NCBI RefSeq assembly: GCF_000380125.1
Contig: NZ_KB904581.1
Span: 19,006-83,005, forward strand
Direction of reading: 5' to 3'
DNA length: 64,000 nt
Source: Streptococcus ovis DSM 16829
Lineage (GTDB): Bacteria > Bacillota > Bacilli > Lactobacillales > Streptococcaceae
This document shows, in pieces, positions 57,355 to 64,000 of the stretch. The position numbers were made by a program, and so were the translations under genes. The notes beneath the pieces are model-generated. The model was not told the origin of the DNA. It ran no database searches and saw nothing but the letters and a program-made list of their open reading frames with translations. Each line of letters starts with the position of its first letter. Within the stretch, counting starts at the first letter, position 1.

Positions 57355-57509
57355 ACAAAAAAATCTCCATCCTTAAAGAATGGAGATTGGGGCATATTTC
57401 TATGAGATGAAAAGGTTCACACAAGTCATCAAGGTCCGCTCCTGCGTTCCAATTAAATGGAGACCTCCCCAGCGCAATATGATCAAAAGACCAAATCGAC
57501 TCATCGCAT
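57355..57509 (-). ncRNA. asd-motif small RNA candidate
   Basis: A transcription unit with no ORF: promoter TTTACA-17 bp-TAGAAT (57539-57544 and 57516-57521), predicted start near 57509, and a strong terminator stem AATCTCCAT/ATGGAGATT (57362-57370, 57380-57388) with T7 tail. The product would be about 155 nt. Its position before asd and inner elements such as GCGCTGGGGAGG, GGAGCGGACC and GTGTGAACC agree with the asd RNA motif described in lactic acid bacteria, as I remember it. It seems a separate transcript rather than a read-through leader. 57229-57548 holds no other gene. Confidence 0.72.
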
Positions 57510-57548
57510 AAGGTTATTCTAACAAATGTGAGAGAAATTGTAAAGCGA

Positions 57549-58073
57549 TCAGTTTTCTCTTAGGAACTCAGTAGGATTCACAATATCTTGTAATTCTTTT
57601 TGCAACCAGACAATATCCCTCCACTGTCCTAATTTATAGCCCACTTTCTTGAAATGAGCCACTTCCTCATAGCCTCGTTTTTGGTGAAATTGGATAGAGG
57701 CTTCATTCGGCAAGGAAATGCAGGCAAGTGCTTGCGTCATTCCTTGTTCTATCAGTAATTCTTCCAATCTATCGTAGAGGGCCGTTCCGATACCTTTAGC
57801 ACGCGCCACTTGATCCACATAGATAGAAACTTCTACTGTCCACGCATAAGCAGCTCTTCCATAGTAGGCGTGCGCATACGCGTAACCTACTATCTGACCT
57901 TTGTCTTCTGCAACAAGATAGGGATGGCTCGATTGTGTCTCCGCGATACGACGCTCAAATTCTACTACAGTCGGAATTTCTGTTTCAAACGTAATAGCTG
58001 TGTTAAGGACATAAGGAGTATAGATAGCTAATAGTTGCTTGGCATCTGCTACCTCAACTGGACGAATGTTCAT
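57549..58073 (-). CDS. GNAT acetyltransferase, phosphinothricin acetyltransferase-like
   Basis: A 174-residue GNAT enzyme with the pattern of the PAT/YwnH group: MNIRPVEVADAKQLLAIYTPYV, ITFETEIPT, the acetyl-CoA loop VDQVARAKGIGTALYDRLEE, and FHQKRGYEEVAHFKKVGYKLGQW near the end. Members acetylate methionine sulfone, sulfoximine or related compounds. It starts 2 bp after the lipoprotein gene stops, so the two are coupled. Confidence 0.88.
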   Translation of the reverse strand: MNIRPVEVADAKQLLAIYTPYVLNTAITFETEIPTVVEFERRIAETQSSHPYLVAEDKGQIVGYAYAHAYYGRAAYAWTVEVSIYVDQVARAKGIGTALYDRLEELLIEQGMTQALACISLPNEASIQFHQKRGYEEVAHFKKVGYKLGQWRDIVWLQKELQDIVNPTEFLREN

Positions 58074-58075
58074 CT

Positions 58076-58690
58076 TTATTCCTCCAATAACTCTCTGTCA
58101 TAGATGGTATAATCACAACGGTAAATGACCAAACGCTTGCCATCAATTAATAGTTCTGATGTTTTAGGAGCATCAGAGGCATACAAAGAGACTTTATTCC
58201 CTGCATAGGTGGCAAGCGGTGTCCCATTTTGTGAACGAATTAAGATGACTTTAGCCTTTCCTGTAAAATCATTCTTTAAGCTTGACACCATCCGATTTAC
58301 AAGTGGAACATTCCGACCGTGCTCTTCGATGTCTACTTTGTCTTGGTACTTGGCAAACAAATCTTCCAGTCCATCCTCTTCCGCAATCAAGGAAGAGCCA
58401 ACATGATCCACTTCATATTTTCCAATCGTCACTTTGAGGACTGAGGAATCCGCATTGGTATTTCCCTCGGCATCCACTGAATCAAACTCTTCATTTCGCG
58501 AGATAGATAAAGAAGTCCCAGACATTTGATCAATCAATTGCGAATTTTCATCAAATGTACGGACGGTCATATCTAACCCAACCCACTCTTCCTTGGTATT
58601 TTTCCACCAGTTTTGAATGGATTGACAACCAGATAATACAAGCAGTGAGGTACAGAGAAGTAAAATCCCTTTAACATTCTTTTTCATCAT
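58076..58690 (-). CDS. DUF5052-like lipoprotein
   Basis: A 204-residue lipoprotein. Signal sequence residues 1-22 end in the lipobox LVLSGC, so Cys22 would be lipidated. The mature part (SIQNWWKNTKEEWVGLDMTVRTFDENSQ) resembles the DUF5052 group found in streptococci and enterococci. There is no catalytic motif. It is followed immediately by the acetyltransferase. The function is unknown. Confidence 0.82.
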   Translation of the reverse strand: MMKKNVKGILLLCTSLLVLSGCQSIQNWWKNTKEEWVGLDMTVRTFDENSQLIDQMSGTSLSISRNEEFDSVDAEGNTNADSSVLKVTIGKYEVDHVGSSLIAEEDGLEDLFAKYQDKVDIEEHGRNVPLVNRMVSSLKNDFTGKAKVILIRSQNGTPLATYAGNKVSLYASDAPKTSELLIDGKRLVIYRCDYTIYDRELLEE

Positions 58691-58744
58691 TCAATTGCAC
58701 TCCTTTTCTGAGCCTATTATACCAAAATCTCATTTTAAAAGCAG

Positions 58745-58771
58745 AAAACCAAGCCTGCACGACTCGGTTTT
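58745..58771 (-). terminator. Terminator after fhs
   Basis: Stem AAAACCGAG/CTTGGTTTT (one G-T pair) with a T-rich tail on the minus strand, 16 bp past the fhs stop codon. Confidence 0.75.
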
Positions 58772-58786
58772 TGGGTCAATCTTGTG

Positions 58787-60457
58787 TTAAAATAAGCCAA
58801 TTGCTGTTCCGTCTTCTAAGACATCCATATTGAGGGCGGCTGGTTGTTTTGGTAAACCTGGCATGGTCATCACATCACCTGTTAAAGCGACTACGAATCC
58901 TGCTCCTGTTTTAGGAACAAATTCACGAATCGTAATGTCAAAGCCTTCTGGCGCTCCTAGGAGAAACTGATTGTCTGAGAAGGAATATTGTGTTTTAGCC
59001 ATGCAGACTGGCAATTTATCCCAGCCAAATTCAGCAAATTGTTTCAATTGTGTTTTAGCTTTTGGTCCAAATTGAACTGATTTTCCGCCGTAAATTTCTG
59101 TTACAATTTTGGTAATTTTTTCTTCAAGGCTATCTTCGTCAGAATAAAGACGCTTGTAGTCTGCTCCGCCATTTTCCACAACCTTAACGACAGTCTGCGC
59201 CAACTCAACACCGCCTTCGGCACCATTTGCCCAAACGCTAGCGAGTTCAACAGGAACATTGATGGCTGCACAAAGTTCCTTCAATGCTGCAATCTCTGCT
59301 TCTGTATCTGCGACAAATTCATTGATAGCTACTACGACTGGTATGCCAAATTTACGGATATTTTCAACATGGCGTTTCAGATTAGCAAATCCTTTACGAA
59401 CTGCTTCGACATTTTCTTGGTTGAGATCAGTCTTCACCACACCACCGTGCATTTTCAGCGCACGTAAGGTCGCTACAATCACTACTGCATCTGGTGTTGT
59501 TGGAAGATTAGGTGTCTTGATATTGAGGAATTTTTCAGCCCCTAAGTCAGCCCCAAAACCAGCTTCTGTGACGACATAATCTGCTAAACGAAGCGCTGTT
59601 GAAGTCGCTAAGACTGAATTACAGCCATGGGCAATATTGGCAAATGGACCACCATGAACGAAGGCAGGTGTCCCATAAATCGTTTGAACAAGGTTTGGTT
59701 TGATCGCATCCTTCAGAATGAGGGTCAGCGCTCCTTCAACCTTGAGGTCACGAACATAGACTGGTTTACGGTCATAGGTGTAAGCAATGACGATATTCGC
59801 TAAGCGCTCTTTTAAATCTTTCAAATCTGTTGCTAAACACAAAATGGCCATGATTTCAGAAGCCACGGTGATATCAAAGCCATCTTCACGCGGAATTCCG
59901 TTGACAGGGCTTCCCAAGCCAACAATCACTTGACGAAGGGCACGGTCGTTGAGGTCAACAACACGCTTCCAGATGATACGGCGCTGATCAATGCCAAGCT
60001 CATTGCCTTGCTGAATATGATTGTCTAAAAGGGCAGAAAGGGCATTATTAGCGGTTGTGATAGCATGCATATCACCTGTGAAATGCAGGTTAATATCTTC
60101 CATCGGAAGCACTTGAGCGTAGCCACCACCAGCAGCTCCGCCTTTAATTCCCATAACAGGACCAAGAGAAGGCTCACGAAGGGCAATCATCGTTTTCTTG
60201 CCAATTGTGTTCAAGGCATCCGCCAAGCCAATGGACATGGTTGATTTTCCTTCGCCAGCTGGCGTTGGATTAATGGCTGTGACCAAAATCAATTTCCCAA
60301 CTGGATGATTTTGAACAGTCGTAATCTTTTCAAAAGATAATTTTGCCTTGTATTTTCCGTAAAGTTCGATATCGTCAAAGGTGATACCAACCTTATCAAC
60401 AATTTCAGTAATCGGCTTGAGTTCGACACTTTGAGCAATTTCAATATCCGTTTTCAT
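58787..60457 (-). CDS. fhs: Formate-tetrahydrofolate ligase
   Basis: A 556-residue ATP-dependent enzyme making 10-formyl-THF for purine synthesis and initiator tRNA formylation. The P-loop is [18 protein letters not shown] (about residue 67), and [17 protein letters not shown] and [12 protein letters not shown]-type blocks (here [12 protein letters not shown]) are conserved. The length is standard. The start at 60457 has GAGGTG at suitable spacing. Upstream are two imperfect PurBox-like repeats. It complements glyA in the one-carbon pathway. Confidence 0.96.
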   Translation of the reverse strand: MKTDIEIAQSVELKPITEIVDKVGITFDDIELYGKYKAKLSFEKITTVQNHPVGKLILVTAINPTPAGEGKSTMSIGLADALNTIGKKTMIALREPSLGPVMGIKGGAAGGGYAQVLPMEDINLHFTGDMHAITTANNALSALLDNHIQQGNELGIDQRRIIWKRVVDLNDRALRQVIVGLGSPVNGIPREDGFDITVASEIMAILCLATDLKDLKERLANIVIAYTYDRKPVYVRDLKVEGALTLILKDAIKPNLVQTIYGTPAFVHGGPFANIAHGCNSVLATSTALRLADYVVTEAGFGADLGAEKFLNIKTPNLPTTPDAVVIVATLRALKMHGGVVKTDLNQENVEAVRKGFANLKRHVENIRKFGIPVVVAINEFVADTEAEIAALKELCAAINVPVELASVWANGAEGGVELAQTVVKVVENGGADYKRLYSDEDSLEEKITKIVTEIYGGKSVQFGPKAKTQLKQFAEFGWDKLPVCMAKTQYSFSDNQFLLGAPEGFDITIREFVPKTGAGFVVALTGDVMTMPGLPKQPAALNMDVLEDGTAIGLF

Positions 60458-60529
60458 GAAGCACCTCGTCATTTTGATAATTCTAGTGTATCAAAAAAAA
60501 ATAAAAAACGCATTATTTTTATCTAATTA

Positions 60530-60566
60530 TCTAAAAACGTTCGTTTATTTTGTCGTTTATTGTGTT
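60530..60566 (-). promoter_or_regulatory. Possible tandem PurBox upstream of fhs
   Basis: On the minus strand two tandem elements, AATAAACGACAAAAT and AATAAACGAACGTTT, are 12 bp apart. Each resembles the streptococcal PurR box (core CCGAAC) with mismatches. fhs is a known PurR target in related lactic acid bacteria. The match is imperfect. Confidence 0.4.
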
Positions 60567-60642
60567 ATCTTACCTAATAAATCTATAAAAAAACAGATGA
60601 TAGTGGCAAGTTTCCTCGTCAACTAGAAGATAGTTCAAAAAC

Positions 60643-60671
60643 TTTACGAAATCGCATTTTTCTTGTACACT
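60643..60671 (+). promoter_or_regulatory. Promoter of coaB with predicted start at the ATG
   Basis: TTTACG (60643-60648) and TACACT (60666-60671) with a 17-bp spacer. The ATG begins 7 bp after the -10 box and no ribosome site is present, so the mRNA may be leaderless. Confidence 0.55.
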
Positions 60672-60677
60672 AATATC

Positions 60678-61370
60678 ATGAAAATCTTAATTACATCTGG
60701 CGGAACTCGTGAAAAAATTGATCAAGTACGATCCATTACCAATCATTCAACTGGCCGCCTTGGAAAGAAAATTGCCGAAAAATTTTTAGCAGCCAGTCAT
60801 GAGGTGACACTGGTCACAACGGCATCTGCGATCAAACCGCAGCCTCATCCACTTCTGACTATCATTGAAATCACCAATGTTGACAGTTTGAAAGATACAC
60901 TAGAACCACTTGTCAAAACGCATCATGCCTTGATTCACAGTATGGCTGTTTCTGATTACACTCCTGTCTACATGACAGACATTGATGAAGTGGCAAACAC
61001 AGATCAACTTGAAGCTTTATTGCATAAACAAAATACAGAAAGCAAAATTTCATCAACAGCAGAGTATCAAGTACTTTTTCTTAAAAAAACACCAAAGATT
61101 ATTTCTCTGGTTAAAGAATGGAATCCTATTATTCAACTGATTGGCTTCAAGTTATTAGTAGATGTCGAGAAAGAGGAACTTTTTTCAGTTGCCCGCGCTA
61201 GTTTAGAACGCAATCAAGCTGACTACATTTTGGCAAATGATCTCAAAGATATAACGAATAGCCAGCATATCGCTTATCTTGTCAATCCAACAGATGAAAT
61301 CCGTGTTGAAACAAAGGATGCTATCGCGGACATCATTGTCCAAAAAGTATGTGAAAAAGGAGGAAAATAG
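60678..61370 (+). CDS. coaB: Phosphopantothenate-cysteine ligase
   Basis: A 230-residue stand-alone CoaB that joins cysteine to 4'-phosphopantothenate. The N-terminus MKILITSGGTREKIDQVRSITNHSTGRLG is diagnostic, and LVKEWNPIIQLIGFKLLVD and YILANDL follow. Streptococci keep coaB and coaC as separate genes, as here. The start at 60678 lacks a ribosome site; the promoter -10 lies only 7 bp before it. An ATG 15 bp further up (60663) would fall upstream of the predicted transcription start. It precedes coaC by one base. Confidence 0.93.
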   Translation: MKILITSGGTREKIDQVRSITNHSTGRLGKKIAEKFLAASHEVTLVTTASAIKPQPHPLLTIIEITNVDSLKDTLEPLVKTHHALIHSMAVSDYTPVYMTDIDEVANTDQLEALLHKQNTESKISSTAEYQVLFLKKTPKIISLVKEWNPIIQLIGFKLLVDVEKEELFSVARASLERNQADYILANDLKDITNSQHIAYLVNPTDEIRVETKDAIADIIVQKVCEKGGK

Positions 61371-61371
61371 G

Positions 61372-61908
61372 ATGGCGCGCATTACATTAGCGGTATCAGG
61401 TTCAATCTCAGCTTATAAGGCAGCAGATTTGACGAGTCAATTGACAAAGCAGGGTCATGAGCTAACCATTCTCATGACCAAATCTGCAACTCAATTTATC
61501 ACACCACTGACCCTACAGTCTCTGTCAAAACACCTCGTCCATACAGATGTCATGATAGAAGAGAATCCCTCTCTTATCAAACATATCGACATTGCCAAAG
61601 AGACTGATTTATTTATTGTCGCACCTGCTTCGGCCAACACTCTAGCAAAACTGGCTAATGGCTTGGCAGACAATATGGTGACATCAGTTGCCCTTGCCCT
61701 GCCAATAGGAACCCCAAAATTAATAGCTCCAGCGATGAATACCAATATGTATCTCAATCCTGCTACTCAAGAAAATTTGGAAAAATTGTCGCGTTATGGT
61801 TTTACAGAAATCAAGCCTCGCGAAGCTCTCCTCGCCTGTGGCGATTTTGGGACTGGAGCGTTAGCTGAAGTCGATATTATTGTAGAAAAAATAAAGGAGT
61901 TTTTATGA
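61372..61908 (+). CDS. coaC: Phosphopantothenoylcysteine decarboxylase
   Basis: A 178-residue flavoprotein that decarboxylates phosphopantothenoylcysteine to phosphopantetheine. LAVSGSISAYKAADL and the conserved PAMNTNMY (substrate-binding Asn) are present, as is LACGDFGTGALAEV with the catalytic Cys. The start at 61372 follows AAGGAGGAAAATAGG immediately after the coaB stop. Its stop overlaps the next start by ATGA. Confidence 0.94.
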   Translation: MARITLAVSGSISAYKAADLTSQLTKQGHELTILMTKSATQFITPLTLQSLSKHLVHTDVMIEENPSLIKHIDIAKETDLFIVAPASANTLAKLANGLADNMVTSVALALPIGTPKLIAPAMNTNMYLNPATQENLEKLSRYGFTEIKPREALLACGDFGTGALAEVDIIVEKIKEFL

Positions 61909-62474
61909 AAAATAAAAAATCAAGTCAAGTTGCAACCATTGCCATGTTCTTCTCTGTGATGCTTGTCATCCACATTCTCAGTTCGATTATTTTTAATGTT
62001 CTTCCCTTCCCGATTAAACCGACCATCGTCCATATCCCTGTTATTATTGCCTCTATCATCTATGGACCTCGGATTGGGGCAACACTTGGTGGCTTAATGG
62101 GCATCATCAGTATGGTTCACAATACGATTTTCCTGCTACCAACAAGCTACCTCTTCTCACCTTTTGTTGAAAACGGAAACTTCTATTCAATCATTATTGC
62201 AATGGTCCCACGTATCTTGATTGGTATTACACCATATTTTGTATACAAAGCACTTCACAATAAATTTGGTTTAACATTTGCTGGAGCAATTGGTTCTATG
62301 ACCAATACTGTCTTTGTCCTTGGTGGAATTTTTATCCTTTTCGCATCTGTTTACGCTGGAAATATCCAAGCAATGTTGGCAGGTATTTTCGGAACAAATG
62401 CAATCGCTGAAATGGTGATTTCCGCCGTATTAACAACAGCTATCGTACCTGTTATGGAAAAATTAAAGAAATAG
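61905..62474 (+). CDS. ECF transporter S component, probably for pantothenate
   Basis: A 189-residue membrane protein with about six helices (VATIAMFFSVMLVIHIL, IVHIPVIIASIIYGPRIGATLGGLMGI and others). The PTIVHIPVIIA and GPRIGATLGGLMG blocks are typical ECF S components. It overlaps coaC by 4 bp (ATGA), and the coaB-coaC context points to uptake of pantothenate, the CoA precursor. The shared energising module EcfAAT lies elsewhere. The substrate is inferred from context. Confidence 0.88.
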   Translation: MKNKKSSQVATIAMFFSVMLVIHILSSIIFNVLPFPIKPTIVHIPVIIASIIYGPRIGATLGGLMGIISMVHNTIFLLPTSYLFSPFVENGNFYSIIIAMVPRILIGITPYFVYKALHNKFGLTFAGAIGSMTNTVFVLGGIFILFASVYAGNIQAMLAGIFGTNAIAEMVISAVLTTAIVPVMEKLKK

Positions 62475-62491
62475 TCTAACAAAAATACATA

Positions 62492-62524
62492 GAAAAAGTA
62501 CGTGAAAGCGTGCTTTTTCTTTTT
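62492..62524 (+). terminator. Terminator after the ECF S component
   Basis: Stem GAAAAAGTACG/CGTGCTTTTTC (one G-T pair) with a 6-base loop and T-rich tail. It lies 18 bp past the stop codon. Confidence 0.85.
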
Positions 62525-62529
62525 GAAAA

Positions 62530-62538
62530 TGATATAAT
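62530..62538 (+). promoter_or_regulatory. Extended -10 promoter of pgm
   Basis: TGATATAAT (TATAAT at 62533-62538) lies about 45 bp before the pgm ATG and just after the upstream terminator. No good -35 is seen. Confidence 0.55.
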
Positions 62539-62583
62539 GAAAGCGATTAAATATATCAGAAATTTTCAGGAGGAAAACAATCA

Positions 62584-64000
62584 ATGACTTATCAAGAAAA
62601 CTTCCAAAAATGGGTTGAGTTTGATGCTCTCCCAGATTATCTACGTGAAGATTTACTCGCAATGGATGAGAAAACAAAAGAAGACGCCTTCTATACAAAC
62701 CTTGAATTTGGGACTGCCGGTATGCGTGGCTATATTGGTGCTGGTACAAATCGGATCAATATCTATGTTGTCCGCCAAGCAACTGAAGGTTTAGCTAAAC
62801 TTGTCGAATCAAAAGGTGAAGAAGCTAAAAAACGCGGTGTCGCCATTGCCTACGATACTCGCCACTTCTCTCCTGAATTTGCCTTTGAATCTGCTCAAGT
62901 CTTAGCAGCACACGGTATCAAATCTTATGTTTTTGAAAGCCTACGTCCAACACCAGAATTATCATTTGCAGTCCGTCATTATGGTACTGTTGCTGGGATC
63001 ATGATAACGGCTAGTCACAACCCTAAAGAATTTAACGGCTACAAAGTTTACGGCGAAGATGGTGGACAAATGCCACCAGCAGATGCTTCTGCATTGACTG
63101 ACTTTATCCGTGGCATTGACAACCCATTTGCGGTTGAATTGGCTGACTTAGAAGAAAGCAAAGCAAACGGCCTCATTACAGTTCTCGGTGAAGAAACAGA
63201 CCGCCTCTACCTTGACGAATTACAATCCATCAATATCAACAAAGACTTGATTGCTGAGTTCGGAAAAGACATGAAGATTGTCTATACGCCTCTTCACGGT
63301 ACTGGTGAAATGTTGGCACGTCGTGCCCTTGCTGAAGCTGGTTTTGAATCTGTTGCCGTTGTTGAAGCGCAGGCAACTGTTGACCCTGACTTCTCTACCG
63401 TTACATCACCAAACCCAGAAAGCCAAGCTGCTTTTGCACTTGCTGAAGAACTTGGACGTGAAATTGGTGCAGATGTTCTTCTTGCGACTGACCCAGACGC
63501 TGACCGTGTCGGTGTTGAAGTCCGTCAAGCAGATGGTTCATACTGGAACCTATCAGGAAACCAAATTGGTGCGATTATTGCCAAATATATCCTTGAAGCG
63601 CATAAACAAGCTGGAACCCTTCCTGAAAATGCTGCCCTTGCTAAATCTATCGTATCAACTGAATTGGTAACCAAGATTGCCGAAAGCTACGGCGCAACCA
63701 TGTTTAATGTGTTAACAGGTTTCAAATTCATCGCAGAAAAAATTCAAGAATTTGAAGAAAAACACAACCACACTTACATGTTTGGTTTTGAAGAAAGTTT
63801 TGGCTACCTCATCAAGCCATTCGTACGTGATAAAGATGCCATCCAAGCAGTTCTAATGGTTGCTGAAATTGCAGCTTACTACCGTTCACGTGGTTTGACA
63901 TTGGCAGACGGTATCGACGAAATCTTTAAAGAATACGGCTACTTTGCTGAGAAAACAATCTCTGTAACTCTGTCAGGTAAAGATGGGGCTGAACAAATTA
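62584..64000 (+). CDS. pgm: Alpha-phosphoglucomutase, 5' part
   Basis: The first 472 codons of an alpha-D-phosphohexomutase, running off the right edge. The phospho-serine loop is IMITASHNPKEFNGYK (Ser about residue 143), the metal loop is ATDPDADRVGVEV, and the sugar loop GFEESFGYL is present. The start at 62584 follows AGGAGGAAAACAATCA. It interconverts glucose 6-phosphate and glucose 1-phosphate, supplying UDP-glucose for capsule and teichoic or lipid glycans. In the family about 570 residues are usual, so roughly 100 codons lie outside. Confidence 0.95.
   Translation, partial: MTYQENFQKWVEFDALPDYLREDLLAMDEKTKEDAFYTNLEFGTAGMRGYIGAGTNRINIYVVRQATEGLAKLVESKGEEAKKRGVAIAYDTRHFSPEFAFESAQVLAAHGIKSYVFESLRPTPELSFAVRHYGTVAGIMITASHNPKEFNGYKVYGEDGGQMPPADASALTDFIRGIDNPFAVELADLEESKANGLITVLGEETDRLYLDELQSININKDLIAEFGKDMKIVYTPLHGTGEMLARRALAEAGFESVAVVEAQATVDPDFSTVTSPNPESQAAFALAEELGREIGADVLLATDPDADRVGVEVRQADGSYWNLSGNQIGAIIAKYILEAHKQAGTLPENAALAKSIVSTELVTKIAESYGATMFNVLTGFKFIAEKIQEFEEKHNHTYMFGFEESFGYLIKPFVRDKDAIQAVLMVAEIAAYYRSRGLTLADGIDEIFKEYGYFAEKTISVTLSGKDGAEQI

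Noticed and set aside
57362-57544. T-box or lysine riboswitch controlling asd
   Set aside because: The unit has its own terminator about 140 bp before asd, and neither the T-box bulge nor the lysine riboswitch core was recognised; it fits a separate small RNA better.
1-64000. CRISPR array, rRNA, tRNA or insertion sequence
   Set aside because: No regularly spaced repeats, rRNA or tRNA cores, or transposase genes were seen anywhere in the window.

Overview
The window reads as chromosomal DNA of a low-GC streptococcus, most likely Streptococcus suis or a close relative. The reasons are the gene orders prfA-prmC-tsaC-glyA-pvaA, murB-potABCD and coaB-coaC-ECF S component, an endonuclease III without its iron-sulfur cysteines, and a sortase-C pilus cluster with the S. 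suis srtF layout (signal peptidase, ancillary pilin, backbone pilin, sortase). Most genes are on the minus strand.

Layout. 1-218 is the end of guaA. 389-3208 holds accessory genes: a GIY-YIG-like protein, a DUF6287 protein, an SDR oxidoreductase and a zinc-ribbon gene broken by two frameshifts. 3322-9362 is a conserved block: pvaA-like lysozyme, nucleoid-associated protein, glyA, tsaC, prmC, prfA, tdk. 9506-10007 carries a tautomerase and a small membrane protein. 10047-15932 has a heterodimeric ABC exporter, an MDR oxidoreductase and a MATE pump. 15998-17697 is purine salvage (xpt, guaC). 18108-19153 is a doubly broken zinc alcohol dehydrogenase.

19553-30432 is a defence island on one strand. 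In transcription order it is hsdR, an OLD-type ATPase/TOPRIM nuclease, a UvrD-like helicase (together a Gabija-like pair), hsdS, a DUF4238 protein, a wrecked XRE antitoxin-type gene, and hsdM. The Gabija-like pair sits inside the type I restriction locus; its helicase gene overlaps hsdS by ATGA. The inserted genes look more AT-rich than hsdR and hsdM. A structured non-coding stretch separates hsdR from gajA.

30512-42971 is housekeeping: nth, a ClC transporter, potDCBA, murB, grpB-like, thrB, hom, a polysaccharide deacetylase, an unknown gene and a VOC protein. 43107-44660 is the adhC/nmlR aldehyde-stress module; each gene has a 19-bp-spacer MerR-type promoter with a dyad. 44747-52503 is the pilus operon. 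Its backbone pilin appears to start at CTG and its ancillary pilin is full length. A roughly 775-bp AT-rich gap with no recognised gene follows. 53291-60457 holds an ATP-cone protein, pepF, acetyltransferases, asd, an asd-type small RNA, a lipoprotein and fhs. 60678-64000 is coaB (possibly leaderless), coaC, a probable pantothenate ECF S component, and the first 472 codons of a phosphoglucomutase.

All calls come from reading the sequence; no database search was run.
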